Below, one piece after another: positions 31,602 to 39,871 of a DNA stretch of 64,000 bases. The stretch is taken from NCBI RefSeq assembly GCF_003052585.1, contig NZ_QASN01000021.1, positions 248,001 through 312,000 on the forward strand, given 5' to 3'. Position numbers and translations under genes: made by a program. The DNA is from Pseudomonas mangrovi (lineage in GTDB: Bacteria; Pseudomonadota; Gammaproteobacteria; Pseudomonadales; Pseudomonadaceae). The notes below the pieces were generated by a model. It was not told where the DNA came from. It saw only the letters and a program-made list of their open reading frames with translations, and ran no database searches. How positions within the stretch are numbered: the first letter of the stretch is position 1; every line of letters starts with the position of its first letter.

Positions 31602-33758
31602 CTATCCACCGGCCTCAGAAGCCTGCTTCTGCGCCGTCGCCCCCAGCCCGGCCAGCAGCAGCTTGCGGTACAGCTGCTCGCGCAAACCCTCCGGCTGCTC
31701 CAGCCCCATGCGCTGCAGATGGCCGGCGTAGCACTGCGGATCAGGCTGATCGAACAGCGTCGCGGCGCCCAGTTCGAGTATCTCGCTGAGCTTTAGCTTG
31801 CTTTTCAACCAGCGCAGCGCGCGCAGCAGTTCCTGCTCCTGCTCGGTGAAATCGCACCCCAGTGGAAACTCGACGAACAAGTGCGGGAACTCGTCGCGCA
31901 GTGACTGCAGGCGCTCCGGCGTGTTCTGCCGATACTCCTCAGCCAGAACGAAGTCCCCGCCCAGCTTGCCGGCCTTCTGCGCTGCCTCGATCAGTTCGTC
32001 CTGGAAGCGCGAATCGGCGATTTTCAGCAACGCCTCGATAACCTCCGCATCGCTTTTGCCACGCAGGTCTGCGATGCCGTACTCGGTGACCACGATGTCG
32101 CGAAGATGGCGCGGAATGGTGGCATGTCGGTAGTCCCAACGAAGGTTGGAACTGATTTCTCCGCCCGACTCACGCCAGCTGCGCAGCATCTGGATCGAGC
32201 GTGCACCTTCCAGTTCATGGGCCTGGGCAACGAAGTCGTACTGGCCGCCAACGCCACTGAGCACACGACCATCTTCCAGCTGATCCGCCGCGCTGGCACC
32301 CAGCAGGGTGACCACGAAGCTGCTGTTGATGAACCTGGCCTCGCGCCGCTGCAGGCGCTTGAGTGGTTCATCGCCATACAGCTGATTGATGTAGCTGATC
32401 GCCGTCATGCCGATGCTCTGACGCGTCACGCCGTCCATCTCGCGCAGGCGCCGGTAGAAGTCCTGCGGACCGAGGAAAAACCCGCCGTGCATGAGTACTC
32501 CGCCGGCAGCCCGCCCAAGCCAGGGCTGCAAACCGGCAAACAACGCCGACTCATCGAGCTGCAGCGGCAAGCGGCTGCCGTCGGGCAGCAGCAGCTGCTC
32601 GCCTTCCCTGACCACTGCGGCATCGAGCAACGCATGCTTCTGCAGCCAGCGCAGCGTCTGCTCATCGCTCAGCGTGGTGAGCCCGATGTGGTGCAATCGC
32701 GTCGGATCGGCCAGACGCCCCTCGGCATCCAGCGCGCCGCAGTCGGCCAGGCGCTGCAGCTGCTCGTGGGGATACACCGCCCGACCGAGGACTCCCGCTT
32801 CGAGCAGCGCCAGCAGACCATGCACGAACATCTCGCTGCAGGCATACAGGCCCTGCTCGAAAGGCTCGAGCCCGCCCTCGCGGTCGACCAGCCCGGTCCA
32901 TCGCTGCGGCACCTGCATGCACTCGAGCAGCGCGCGGTAGGCGGCATTGTCGGTCTGCCGCGCCAGCAGGGCCGCCGTCACCGCATCGGCCATGGCACCG
33001 ATGCCCAGCTGCAGACTGCCGCCATCACGCACCAGCGCGCTGACATGCAGGCCGATGGCGTGGTCCTGCAGGGTCACCGGCAGATTAGGCGTAGAGAACA
33101 GGCGGTGTCGCTCGAGAGGCCCCAGCAGCAGGTCGAACTCGCTGACTGCCAGCTCGGCGTCACCGCCCATGTACGGCAGATCGACGTGCGGCTGGGCGAT
33201 GCAGAGGATGGTCTCGCCCGCCTCACGGCGCGCGCGCAGGCCCGGTAGCAGATCGAGGGTAATGTCCGGATTGCAGCTCAGACTCAGCTGACCCGGACGC
33301 AAGGGATCCTGCGCCACCAGTTGCGCGATCAGGTTGACGCCCTTGCGCTGCAGGTCACGAGCCACCTGGCTGTAATTGAGGCTGACGTAGTTCTGCTGGG
33401 CCTGCTCGTTCTGCAACTGGCTGGCCGGTTGCAGGTAGAACTCTTCGACGTGCACGTTCGCCGGCAGCTCGCCGCAACGCAGATCGGTGAGGTAGTCGAG
33501 CTCGACGTGATCGTCATAGATCCGCCGCAGGAACGGGCCGGCAAAGCGTTGTTCCAGCTCGCTGTCGGGTTGCGGGCGTGCCAGCGAGAGCGCCGTATAG
33601 ATGATCAGTTCGCGCTCCGGCAGCTGGCGGATCCGCTGGTACAGCGCATTGACGAAACGATTGGGCTTGCCCAGGCCGAGCGGCAGCCCCATGCGGATCG
33701 GCCCGTCTATCCGCGCCAGCACCTGCTCCACGGCGTGATCCAGCGTACAGCTCTGCAC
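31602..33758 (-). CDS. Acetyl-CoA hydrolase/transferase family protein
   Basis: A protein of 718 residues, long for the family because a C-terminal region follows the CoA-transferase core. GVGGQYDFVAQA is a typical CoA-transferase loop and VTEYGIADLRGKSDAEVIEA is the conserved segment after it. The probable reaction is transfer or hydrolysis of an acyl-CoA. I start at a GTG (33758) rather than the ATG at 33830, because GGGAGGT stands 5 bp before it and homologues begin near there. Length and start are inferred; the exact CoA partner is unknown. Confidence 0.8.
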   Translation of the reverse strand: MQSCTLDHAVEQVLARIDGPIRMGLPLGLGKPNRFVNALYQRIRQLPERELIIYTALSLARPQPDSELEQRFAGPFLRRIYDDHVELDYLTDLRCGELPANVHVEEFYLQPASQLQNEQAQQNYVSLNYSQVARDLQRKGVNLIAQLVAQDPLRPGQLSLSCNPDITLDLLPGLRARREAGETILCIAQPHVDLPYMGGDAELAVSEFDLLLGPLERHRLFSTPNLPVTLQDHAIGLHVSALVRDGGSLQLGIGAMADAVTAALLARQTDNAAYRALLECMQVPQRWTGLVDREGGLEPFEQGLYACSEMFVHGLLALLEAGVLGRAVYPHEQLQRLADCGALDAEGRLADPTRLHHIGLTTLSDEQTLRWLQKHALLDAAVVREGEQLLLPDGSRLPLQLDESALFAGLQPWLGRAAGGVLMHGGFFLGPQDFYRRLREMDGVTRQSIGMTAISYINQLYGDEPLKRLQRREARFINSSFVVTLLGASAADQLEDGRVLSGVGGQYDFVAQAHELEGARSIQMLRSWRESGGEISSNLRWDYRHATIPRHLRDIVVTEYGIADLRGKSDAEVIEALLKIADSRFQDELIEAAQKAGKLGGDFVLAEEYRQNTPERLQSLRDEFPHLFVEFPLGCDFTEQEQELLRALRWLKSKLKLSEILELGAATLFDQPDPQCYAGHLQRMGLEQPEGLREQLYRKLLLAGLGATAQKQASEAGG

Positions 33759-33826
33759 TCGGCACCTCCCAATTTTCGACGTCGGCCGTTGGACCGCCCA
33801 GGCAGGGTTTCGCTCGGGCGAAAACG

Positions 33827-33852
33827 ACAAAGCCGCCCGAGGGCGGCTTTGT
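33827..33852 (-). terminator. Rho-independent terminator of the cytochrome c5 gene
   Basis: A long perfect stem ACAAAGCCGCCC / GGGCGGCTTTGT with almost no loop, followed by a T-rich stretch on the minus strand, 23 bp after the cytochrome stop. Confidence 0.8.
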
Positions 33853-33874
33853 GATCAAGGCACGATGAACGGAC

Positions 33875-34303
33875 TCAGAGACCGGACATCTTGTGGATAG
33901 CACCGAGCAGGTCATCATCCGAGCAGGTAGCACAGGTTCCTTTGGGCGGCATGCCGCGGATACCGGAAATCGCCGTCGCGAGCAGACCATCGACACCACC
34001 AACGCCGTCGGCGCGGGCCTTCCAGGCGGCAGTATCACCAATGGCCGGAGCACCCATGGCTGCGGCAGCAGCGCCATGGCAGGCGCCACAGTATTTCTTC
34101 ACCACGTCGTCGGCGCTCATGCCACCACCGGCAGCAGCAACCGCTACCTCACCGACGCCCTTGCATTCTTCACCGGCAACGCAGACTTCGCCGACCGGCT
34201 TGATCCGCGCAGCGATTTCCTCGTCAGTCGCGGCCTGAGCGTTGACAGCCCACAAGGCCAATACGGCAACCGGTGCCGCCAGCATCTTCTTAATCAGGTT
34301 CAC
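33875..34303 (-). CDS. Cytochrome c5-type protein
   Basis: A protein of 142 residues with a signal peptide (MNLIKKMLAAPVAVLALWAVNAQA). One heme-binding motif CGACH is in YCGACHGA, and GMPPKG carries the axial methionine. CATCSDDD adds a cysteine pair, as in cytochrome c5. It is a periplasmic electron carrier. In P. aeruginosa the homologue sits beside the same regulator gene (pauR). It has its own terminator. Confidence 0.9.
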   Translation of the reverse strand: MNLIKKMLAAPVAVLALWAVNAQAATDEEIAARIKPVGEVCVAGEECKGVGEVAVAAAGGGMSADDVVKKYCGACHGAAAAAMGAPAIGDTAAWKARADGVGGVDGLLATAISGIRGMPPKGTCATCSDDDLLGAIHKMSGL

Positions 34304-34466
34304 GCTTACACCTCATCGTGGCTAATGGGCCCGCGGCCACGGTTTGCGGGCGGGCGACAGTATAACGGCATGCGCATCGGGCTGAAACAACCCAAGTTGT
34401 CGCAGGGTTATTGCGCGCCTAACAGTGCTCGCAGGCCGCTCCGCGTAACGAGCGCGGCATTGGCGG

Positions 34467-35015
34467 TCAGAAATTCGCCGGGGTGGTGGCACTGATCAGA
34501 CGTGCCGGAACCTCGTAGGGGTTGCGAAAGCGATGCGGCTTGCTGCTTTCGAAGTAGTAGCTGTCACCCTTCTCGAGAATGTACACCTCAGTCTCCACGG
34601 TCAGCTCGATACGCCCCTCCACCAACATGCCGGCCTCCTCGCCTTCGTGCACCAGCATCTCGCGGCCGGTGTCGGCGCCGGCTGGGTAGGTCTCGTCGAG
34701 GAAGGCGATGGCGCGGCTGGGATGGGCGCGGCCGATCAGCTTCATGGTCACGGCGCCGCTGGAGAGATCGGTCAGCTCATCCGCCCGATAGACAACCTGA
34801 GCGGTGTTCTCCTGCTCCATCTCCAGCGAGAAGAACTCCACCAGTGACATGGGGATGCCGGCGAGGACCTTCTTCAGCGAGCTGATCGAAGGACTGACGC
34901 TGTTCTTCTCGATCATCGAGATGGTGCTGTTGGTTACCCCCGCGCGTTTGGCCAACTCGCGTTGGGACAGCCCCTTGAGCTTGCGGATCGATTGCAGTCG
35001 CAGACCGACGTCCAA
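34467..35015 (-). CDS. pauR: XRE-cupin transcriptional regulator, PauR-type
   Basis: A protein of 182 residues. The XRE helix-turn-helix is at about 7-60 (GLSQRELAKRAGVTNSTISMIE), and a cupin-type ligand domain lies at about 105-180 (MLVHEGEEAGMLVEG, ILEKGDSYYFESSKPHRF). In P. aeruginosa PauR (PA5301) represses polyamine catabolism and is located between the cytochrome c5 gene and the dad/RidA genes, as here. A candidate operator lies 55 bp upstream of the ATG, so autoregulation is possible. Orthology is inferred from order and sequence type. Confidence 0.82.
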   Translation of the reverse strand: MDVGLRLQSIRKLKGLSQRELAKRAGVTNSTISMIEKNSVSPSISSLKKVLAGIPMSLVEFFSLEMEQENTAQVVYRADELTDLSSGAVTMKLIGRAHPSRAIAFLDETYPAGADTGREMLVHEGEEAGMLVEGRIELTVETEVYILEKGDSYYFESSKPHRFRNPYEVPARLISATTPANF

Positions 35016-35069
35016 TACGCGGACCCTCCGGGTGGGGTTTCGAAAGTGGCCGGTATGATCGCAACAGTG

Positions 35070-35085
35070 TTCAGTATTTTCAACA
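35070..35085. promoter_or_regulatory. Candidate PauR operator upstream of pauR
   Basis: TTCAGTATTTTCAACA lies 55 bp before the pauR ATG, in the gap between the RidA-like gene and pauR. A near-identical sequence (TTCAATATTTCCAACA) lies before the aldehyde dehydrogenase gene at 41448-41463. The match is 14 of 16. The two are in the same polarity on the plus strand. Confidence 0.5.
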
Positions 35086-35099
35086 CACAGGCTGAACTC

Positions 35100-35453
35100 T
35101 CAGGGCAGCGCCGCTACTACCGACATCTCCACCAGAATCTCCGGCTCGCACAACTTCGCCTCGACCGTCGCCCGCGCAGGCGTGCTGCCGGCAGGCAGCC
35201 AGCTGTCCCACACCGCATTCATGCCGGCAAAATCCGCATCAATGTCCTTCAGATAGATTGTCACCGAGAGAATCCGCGAGGCATCGGTGCCGGCCTCGGC
35301 CAGCAGGCGTTCGATGTTCGCCAGCGTCTCCCTAGTCTGCTGCTCCACCCCGGCGGCCATGTCCTCGCCCACCTGGCCGGCGAGATAGACGGTCTGGTTA
35401 TGGATGACGATCTGGCTGAGACGCTGGTCGCTGTGCAGGCGGCGAATGGACAT
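35100..35453 (-). CDS. RidA-family protein (dad cluster)
   Basis: A protein of 117 residues with AGQVGEDMAAGVEQQTRETLANI near the start and ARATVEAKL before the end, which is the RidA ligand-arginine region. RidA proteins hydrolyse reactive imines released by PLP enzymes or flavin oxidases. It is 27 bp after dadA and probably quenches imines from amino-acid oxidation. In P. aeruginosa the order is dadA-PA5303 (RidA-like)-dadX; here pauR follows instead of dadX. It differs from the canonical ridA at 57491. Confidence 0.88.
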   Translation of the reverse strand: MSIRRLHSDQRLSQIVIHNQTVYLAGQVGEDMAAGVEQQTRETLANIERLLAEAGTDASRILSVTIYLKDIDADFAGMNAVWDSWLPAGSTPARATVEAKLCEPEILVEMSVVAALP

Positions 35454-35480
35454 CGGGAAGCAACTCCAAAAGGACAGGGG

Positions 35481-36779
35481 TCACTCGAGACGAGGCGTCG
35501 CAGGTGACCGGTGAGCGCGAGAGAGGCGCGGATAGCGGGACATGTCCAGGCCTTCAGGGTCGATGTCAGGCGAGCGCCCCTGCAGCAGATCGGCAATCAG
35601 TCGCGCCGACCCACAGGCCATGGTCCAGCCAAGGGTACCGTGCCCGCTGTTGATGTACAGCTCGGGCCAGGGCGTTGCCCCCACCACCGGCGTGCCATCC
35701 GGCGTGGCAGGACGCAGACCGGTCCAGAATTCGCCCTGCTCCAGCGCGCCGGCGCCGCCGAACAGCTGATTGCAGACCATCTCCAGGGTCGCTCTGCGGC
35801 GCGGGTTCAGAGACAGATCGTAGCCGGCGATCTCGGCCATGCCGCCGACCCGGATGCGCCGATCGAAGCGGGTAAGGGCGATCTTGTAGGTCTCGTCCAG
35901 CACCGTGGAGCGCGGCGCACGCGCCTCATCGATGATCGGAATGGTCAGTGAGTAGCCCTTCAGCGGATAGATCGGCAAGCCAACGCCCAGGGGCTTCAGA
36001 AGCAGCGGCGTGTAGCTGCCCAGGGCCAGCAGATAGCGCTCGGCCTGTTCCAGCCGGCGATTGATCCAGACCCCCCGGATATGCCCGCCCGCTACCTCAA
36101 GCCGTTCGATCTGTTGTTCATAGCGGAACTCGACGCCTGCACGCTCGGCCAGCGCAGCCAGGCGGGCGGTGAACAGATGGCAGTCACCGGTCTGATCGTT
36201 CGGCAGGCGCAACCCCCCGAGCAACAGCTCGCCGGTCTGCCCCAGCGCAGGTTCGGCGCGCATCAGGCCGGCGCGGTCGAGCAGCTCGAAAGGTACGCCG
36301 AACCGGCGCAGGACATCGACATCTCGCTCGGCGGCGTCCAGCTGGGCCTGCTTACGGAATACCTGGGTCGTGCCCAGCTGGCGACCTTCGTAGACGATAC
36401 CGGTCTCGGCGCGCAGTGCGTCGAGGCAGTCTCGGCTATATTCGGCCAGCCGCACCATCCGCTGCTTGTTCCGTGCGTAACGCGCCGCCGTGCAGTTGCG
36501 CAGCATCTGCAGCATCCACAGATACTGCTGCGGGTCGCCGCCGAAGCGCACCGCCAGCGGCGCATGGCGCTGCAACAGCCATTTCACGGCCTTCAACGGC
36601 ACGCCAGGTGCCGCCCAGGGTGAGGCGTAGCCCGGCGAGATCTGCCCGGCATTGGCGAAACTGGTTTCCCTGGCCGGCGCGGGCTGACGATCGACCACGG
36701 TGACCTGGAAACCCGCCCGTGCCAGATACCACGCACTGGTTATGCCGATGACACCGGCGCCGAGCACCAGGACACGCAT
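35481..36779 (-). CDS. dadA: D-amino acid dehydrogenase, small subunit type
   Basis: A protein of 432 residues starting MRVLVLGAGVIGITSAWYLARAG, the FAD-binding GxGxxG fold of the DAO family. Conserved SFANAGQISPGYASPWAAPG is typical of DadA. It oxidises D-amino acids to 2-oxo acids at the membrane, passing electrons to the respiratory chain. Divergent from the PauB-like gene; the intergenic gap is 100 bp. No alanine racemase gene (dadX) is beside it. Confidence 0.92.
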   Translation of the reverse strand: MRVLVLGAGVIGITSAWYLARAGFQVTVVDRQPAPARETSFANAGQISPGYASPWAAPGVPLKAVKWLLQRHAPLAVRFGGDPQQYLWMLQMLRNCTAARYARNKQRMVRLAEYSRDCLDALRAETGIVYEGRQLGTTQVFRKQAQLDAAERDVDVLRRFGVPFELLDRAGLMRAEPALGQTGELLLGGLRLPNDQTGDCHLFTARLAALAERAGVEFRYEQQIERLEVAGGHIRGVWINRRLEQAERYLLALGSYTPLLLKPLGVGLPIYPLKGYSLTIPIIDEARAPRSTVLDETYKIALTRFDRRIRVGGMAEIAGYDLSLNPRRRATLEMVCNQLFGGAGALEQGEFWTGLRPATPDGTPVVGATPWPELYINSGHGTLGWTMACGSARLIADLLQGRSPDIDPEGLDMSRYPRLSRAHRSPATPRLE

Positions 36780-36879
36780 ACTGTTCTCCTCGCCCGCGGC
36801 TGTTCATTATCCTGATCATAGACAGTCTGCTTCCGCCACGGGTCCGACGGAATGCGACAAAAGGACCGGGAGGCAAGCG

Positions 36880-38190
36880 ATGACCACGACCAAGGCGCAG
36901 CCGGCAGACACCTACTACGCCGCGACGCGCAATCAGACGCGGCACTGGCCTGCGCTTGAGGGCGAGGTGCGCGCAGATGTCTGCATCATCGGCGGTGGTT
37001 TCAGCGGGATCGCCAGCGCACTGGAGCTCGCCGAACGCGGGCGCCGGGTGGTTCTGCTGGAAGCCCGGCAGATCGGCTGGGGTGCCAGCGGACGCAATGG
37101 CGGCCAGCTGATCCGCGGCCTTGGCCATGATCTGCAACGCTTTACGTCAAGCTTTGGGATCGATGGCGTGGCGGAGCTGGAACGCATGGGCGAGGAGGCA
37201 GTGACGCTGGTTCGCCAGCGCATCGAGCGCCACCGGATCGATTGCGATCTGCGCTGGGGCTTCTGCGAACTGGCCAACAGCCGCGCCGGCTTCACCGCTC
37301 TGCAGCGTCAGGCCGCAGAACTGCAGGAGCGCGGCTACCCGCATCCGCTGGCGCTGGTCGCGGCCAATCGAATGCGCGAGGTGGTCGCCTCGGACAACTA
37401 TCACGGCGCTCTGGTGGATATGGGCTCTGGCCACCTACACCCGCTGAACCTGCTGCTCGGCGAGGCTCAGGCCGCCGACGAGCTGGGGGTGACGATCTGC
37501 GAGCAGTCGCCGGTACAGGCGATCGGTCGCGGACCCAGGCTACAGGTGCGCACTCCTCGCGGCTGCGTCGAGGCCGATCAACTGATCATTGCCTGCAACG
37601 CCCATCTCGGCGACCTGGTGCCGGAGCTCGCCGGCCGCGTGCTGCCCGCCGGCAGCTATGTGATCGCCAGCGAACCACTCGGCGAACGCGCCCTGACACT
37701 GATTCCACAGAACCTGGCGCTCTGCGATCAGCGTGTCGCCCTGGACTACTTCCGCCTGAGCGCCGATGGCCGCCTGCTGTTCGGCGGCGCCTGTCACTAC
37801 TCGGGGCGCGACCCTGCCGATATCGCCGGCTACATGCGGCCGAAGATGCTGCGGGTGTTTCCCCAGCTGGCCGACGTGCGCATCGACTACCAGTGGGGCG
37901 GGATGATCGGCATAGGCGCCAACCGTCTGCCGCAGATCGGCCGCCTCCCAGAGCAGCCGAACATCTACTACGCCCAGGGCTATGCCGGTCATGGCATCAA
38001 TGTCACCCACCTGGCCGGACGACTGCTGGCGGAGGCCATCTGTGGTGAACAGAGCAGCGGCTTCGACCTGTTCGCCCGTGTCGCGCATCGGCGTTTTCCC
38101 GGCGGCACAGCGCTGCGCTCACCCTTGTTGGCGCTGGGCATGCTCTGGTACCGACTGAAGGAAAGGCTCGGCCGCGACCGCCTCGCTTGA
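36880..38190 (+). CDS. FAD-dependent amine oxidoreductase, PauB/gamma-glutamylputrescine oxidase type
   Basis: A protein of 436 residues. The FAD site is VCIIGGGFSGIASALELAERG at about 30-50, and WGASGRNGGQLIRGLGHD is a hallmark of the PuuB/PauB group. It oxidises gamma-glutamyl-amines (putrescine catabolism) or similar amines to aldehydes. The start has GGGAGGCAAGCG just before the ATG. Its neighbours, dadA (divergent) and the aldehyde dehydrogenase, fit an amine-degradation cluster. The exact substrate is inferred; P. aeruginosa has several PauB paralogues. Confidence 0.82.
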   Translation: MTTTKAQPADTYYAATRNQTRHWPALEGEVRADVCIIGGGFSGIASALELAERGRRVVLLEARQIGWGASGRNGGQLIRGLGHDLQRFTSSFGIDGVAELERMGEEAVTLVRQRIERHRIDCDLRWGFCELANSRAGFTALQRQAAELQERGYPHPLALVAANRMREVVASDNYHGALVDMGSGHLHPLNLLLGEAQAADELGVTICEQSPVQAIGRGPRLQVRTPRGCVEADQLIIACNAHLGDLVPELAGRVLPAGSYVIASEPLGERALTLIPQNLALCDQRVALDYFRLSADGRLLFGGACHYSGRDPADIAGYMRPKMLRVFPQLADVRIDYQWGGMIGIGANRLPQIGRLPEQPNIYYAQGYAGHGINVTHLAGRLLAEAICGEQSSGFDLFARVAHRRFPGGTALRSPLLALGMLWYRLKERLGRDRLA

Positions 38191-38251
38191 GCCGCTGAAT
38201 TTTCTCGGCGGCGCGGCCTCTGAGCTTTAGGACGACCCGCCAGGAGACATC

Positions 38252-39796
38252 GTGCGCCCCAGCCTGTTTCTTGCCCTGCTGCTGCTTGCCGGCTGCACCC
38301 AGACGATCATCCCCGAGCCCAGTCAGGCGATTGATCCTGCCTCGACGCGCCTGGGCCTCCAGCTTGCGGAGCTGGCCAGCAGCCAGCCGCAGGGCACCTC
38401 CGGCTATCGTCTGCTCGCCTCCAGCACCGAGGCCTTTCTGGCACGTGCCGAATCGATCCGCGCCGCGCAGAGCAGCGTCGATCTGCAGTACTACATCGTC
38501 CACGACGGCCTCAGCACCCGGCTGCTCACCGAAGAACTGCTCAAGGCCGCCGACCGGGGCGTGCGTGTACGGATATTGCTGGACGACACCACCAGCGATG
38601 GCCGCGACCAGCAGATCGCGGTAATCGCCGCTCATCCCAACATCGAGATACGCGTCTTCAATCCACTGCATGCCGGTCGCAGCACCAGCATCACTCGCGG
38701 CCTGGGCCGGCTGTTGAACCTCTCGCGTCAGCATCGGCGCATGCACAACAAGCTCTGGCTGGTCGACAGCAGCGTTGCCATCGTCGGCGGGCGCAACCTG
38801 GGTGACGAATACTTCGACGCGCGTACCGATCTCAACTTCACCGACATCGATCTGCTTGTCGCCGGCCCGGTAGCGGCCGACCTGGCGCAGAGCTTCGACC
38901 AGTACTGGAATCACAGCCTGAGCAAGCCGATCCAGAATTTCCTCCACAGCAGCCCGGACCGCCAGGCCCTGGAAGAAACCCGCGAGCGCCTGCGCCTGGA
39001 ACTGGCCGAACTGGACGGCAGCGAGGACGAACATCATCTGCGGCTGACGCGCTTCCAGCGCGAGCCGAAGCTGCAGCAGTGGCTGACCTCGCTGATCTGG
39101 GCCCACGGCCAGGCGCTCTGGGATGCACCGGCAAAACTCCTGGCCGACGGCGAACCGGATCCGCAATGGCTGCTGACGACGCAACTCGCTCCTGCGCTCG
39201 ACGCGGTGGAACGGGAGCTGATGCTGATCTCCGCCTACTTCGTGCCCACGGACGATGGTCTGACCTATCTCACAGGCCTGGCCGACCGCCAGATCGACGT
39301 GCACATTCTCACCAACTCACTCGAGGCAACCGACGTACCGGCCGTGCACGGCGGCTATGCACCCTACCGCCGGGCACTGCTGGAGCATGGAGTGAAGCTC
39401 TATGAGCTGCGCAGGCAACCGGACGAGGAGCCCTCCTACAGCTACAGCGGGGACTCGGAATCGAGTCTGCACAGCAAGGCGGTGGTGTTCGACGGGACGC
39501 GGGTGTTTCTCGGCTCGCTCAATCTCGATCCGCGCTCGGTGCTATGGAACAGCGAAGTCGGCATCTTGGTCGACAGTGAAGAGCTGTCCGCCGAGGTCCG
39601 TCGCCTGACCCTGGAAGGCATGGCCCCCGCGTTGAGCTATCAGGTTCGCCTGCAGCAGCGGGAGGGCATCACGCGGATGGTCTGGGTCGCCGAAAGCGAA
39701 GACCAGGAGTTGGTGCTGGAAAAGGAACCCGGCGGTGCCTGGCGCCATTTCAACGCCTGGCTGGCGCGGGTGGTCGGCCTGGAAACGATGCTCTGA
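38252..39796 (+). CDS. PLD-family lipoprotein (cardiolipin synthase C-like)
   Basis: A protein of 514 residues. A GTG start follows CAGGAGACATC. The signal ends LLLLAGC (lipobox), so it is a lipoprotein. The two HKD motifs are HNKLWLVDSSVAIVGGRNLG and HSKAVVFDGTRVFLGSLNLD, both intact. This matches the ClsC/YmdC type, which makes cardiolipin or phosphatidyl-lipids. It is 61 bp after the amine oxidoreductase gene, probably a separate function. A second PLD protein of different type lies at 24026-25480. Confidence 0.8.
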   Translation: MRPSLFLALLLLAGCTQTIIPEPSQAIDPASTRLGLQLAELASSQPQGTSGYRLLASSTEAFLARAESIRAAQSSVDLQYYIVHDGLSTRLLTEELLKAADRGVRVRILLDDTTSDGRDQQIAVIAAHPNIEIRVFNPLHAGRSTSITRGLGRLLNLSRQHRRMHNKLWLVDSSVAIVGGRNLGDEYFDARTDLNFTDIDLLVAGPVAADLAQSFDQYWNHSLSKPIQNFLHSSPDRQALEETRERLRLELAELDGSEDEHHLRLTRFQREPKLQQWLTSLIWAHGQALWDAPAKLLADGEPDPQWLLTTQLAPALDAVERELMLISAYFVPTDDGLTYLTGLADRQIDVHILTNSLEATDVPAVHGGYAPYRRALLEHGVKLYELRRQPDEEPSYSYSGDSESSLHSKAVVFDGTRVFLGSLNLDPRSVLWNSEVGILVDSEELSAEVRRLTLEGMAPALSYQVRLQQREGITRMVWVAESEDQELVLEKEPGGAWRHFNAWLARVVGLETML

Positions 39797-39871
39797 ACAG
39801 CGCCCCAGCCGCCGAGCGGGATCCTCGCTCGACTCGCCGAACCCACTACGCAGCTCACCACCCGGTGCACG

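Noticed and set aside
38252..39796. Considered as part of the amine catabolism operon because it follows the PauB-like gene
   Set aside because: There is a 61-bp gap and it has its own ribosome site and a lipid-type function, so co-function is not supported.
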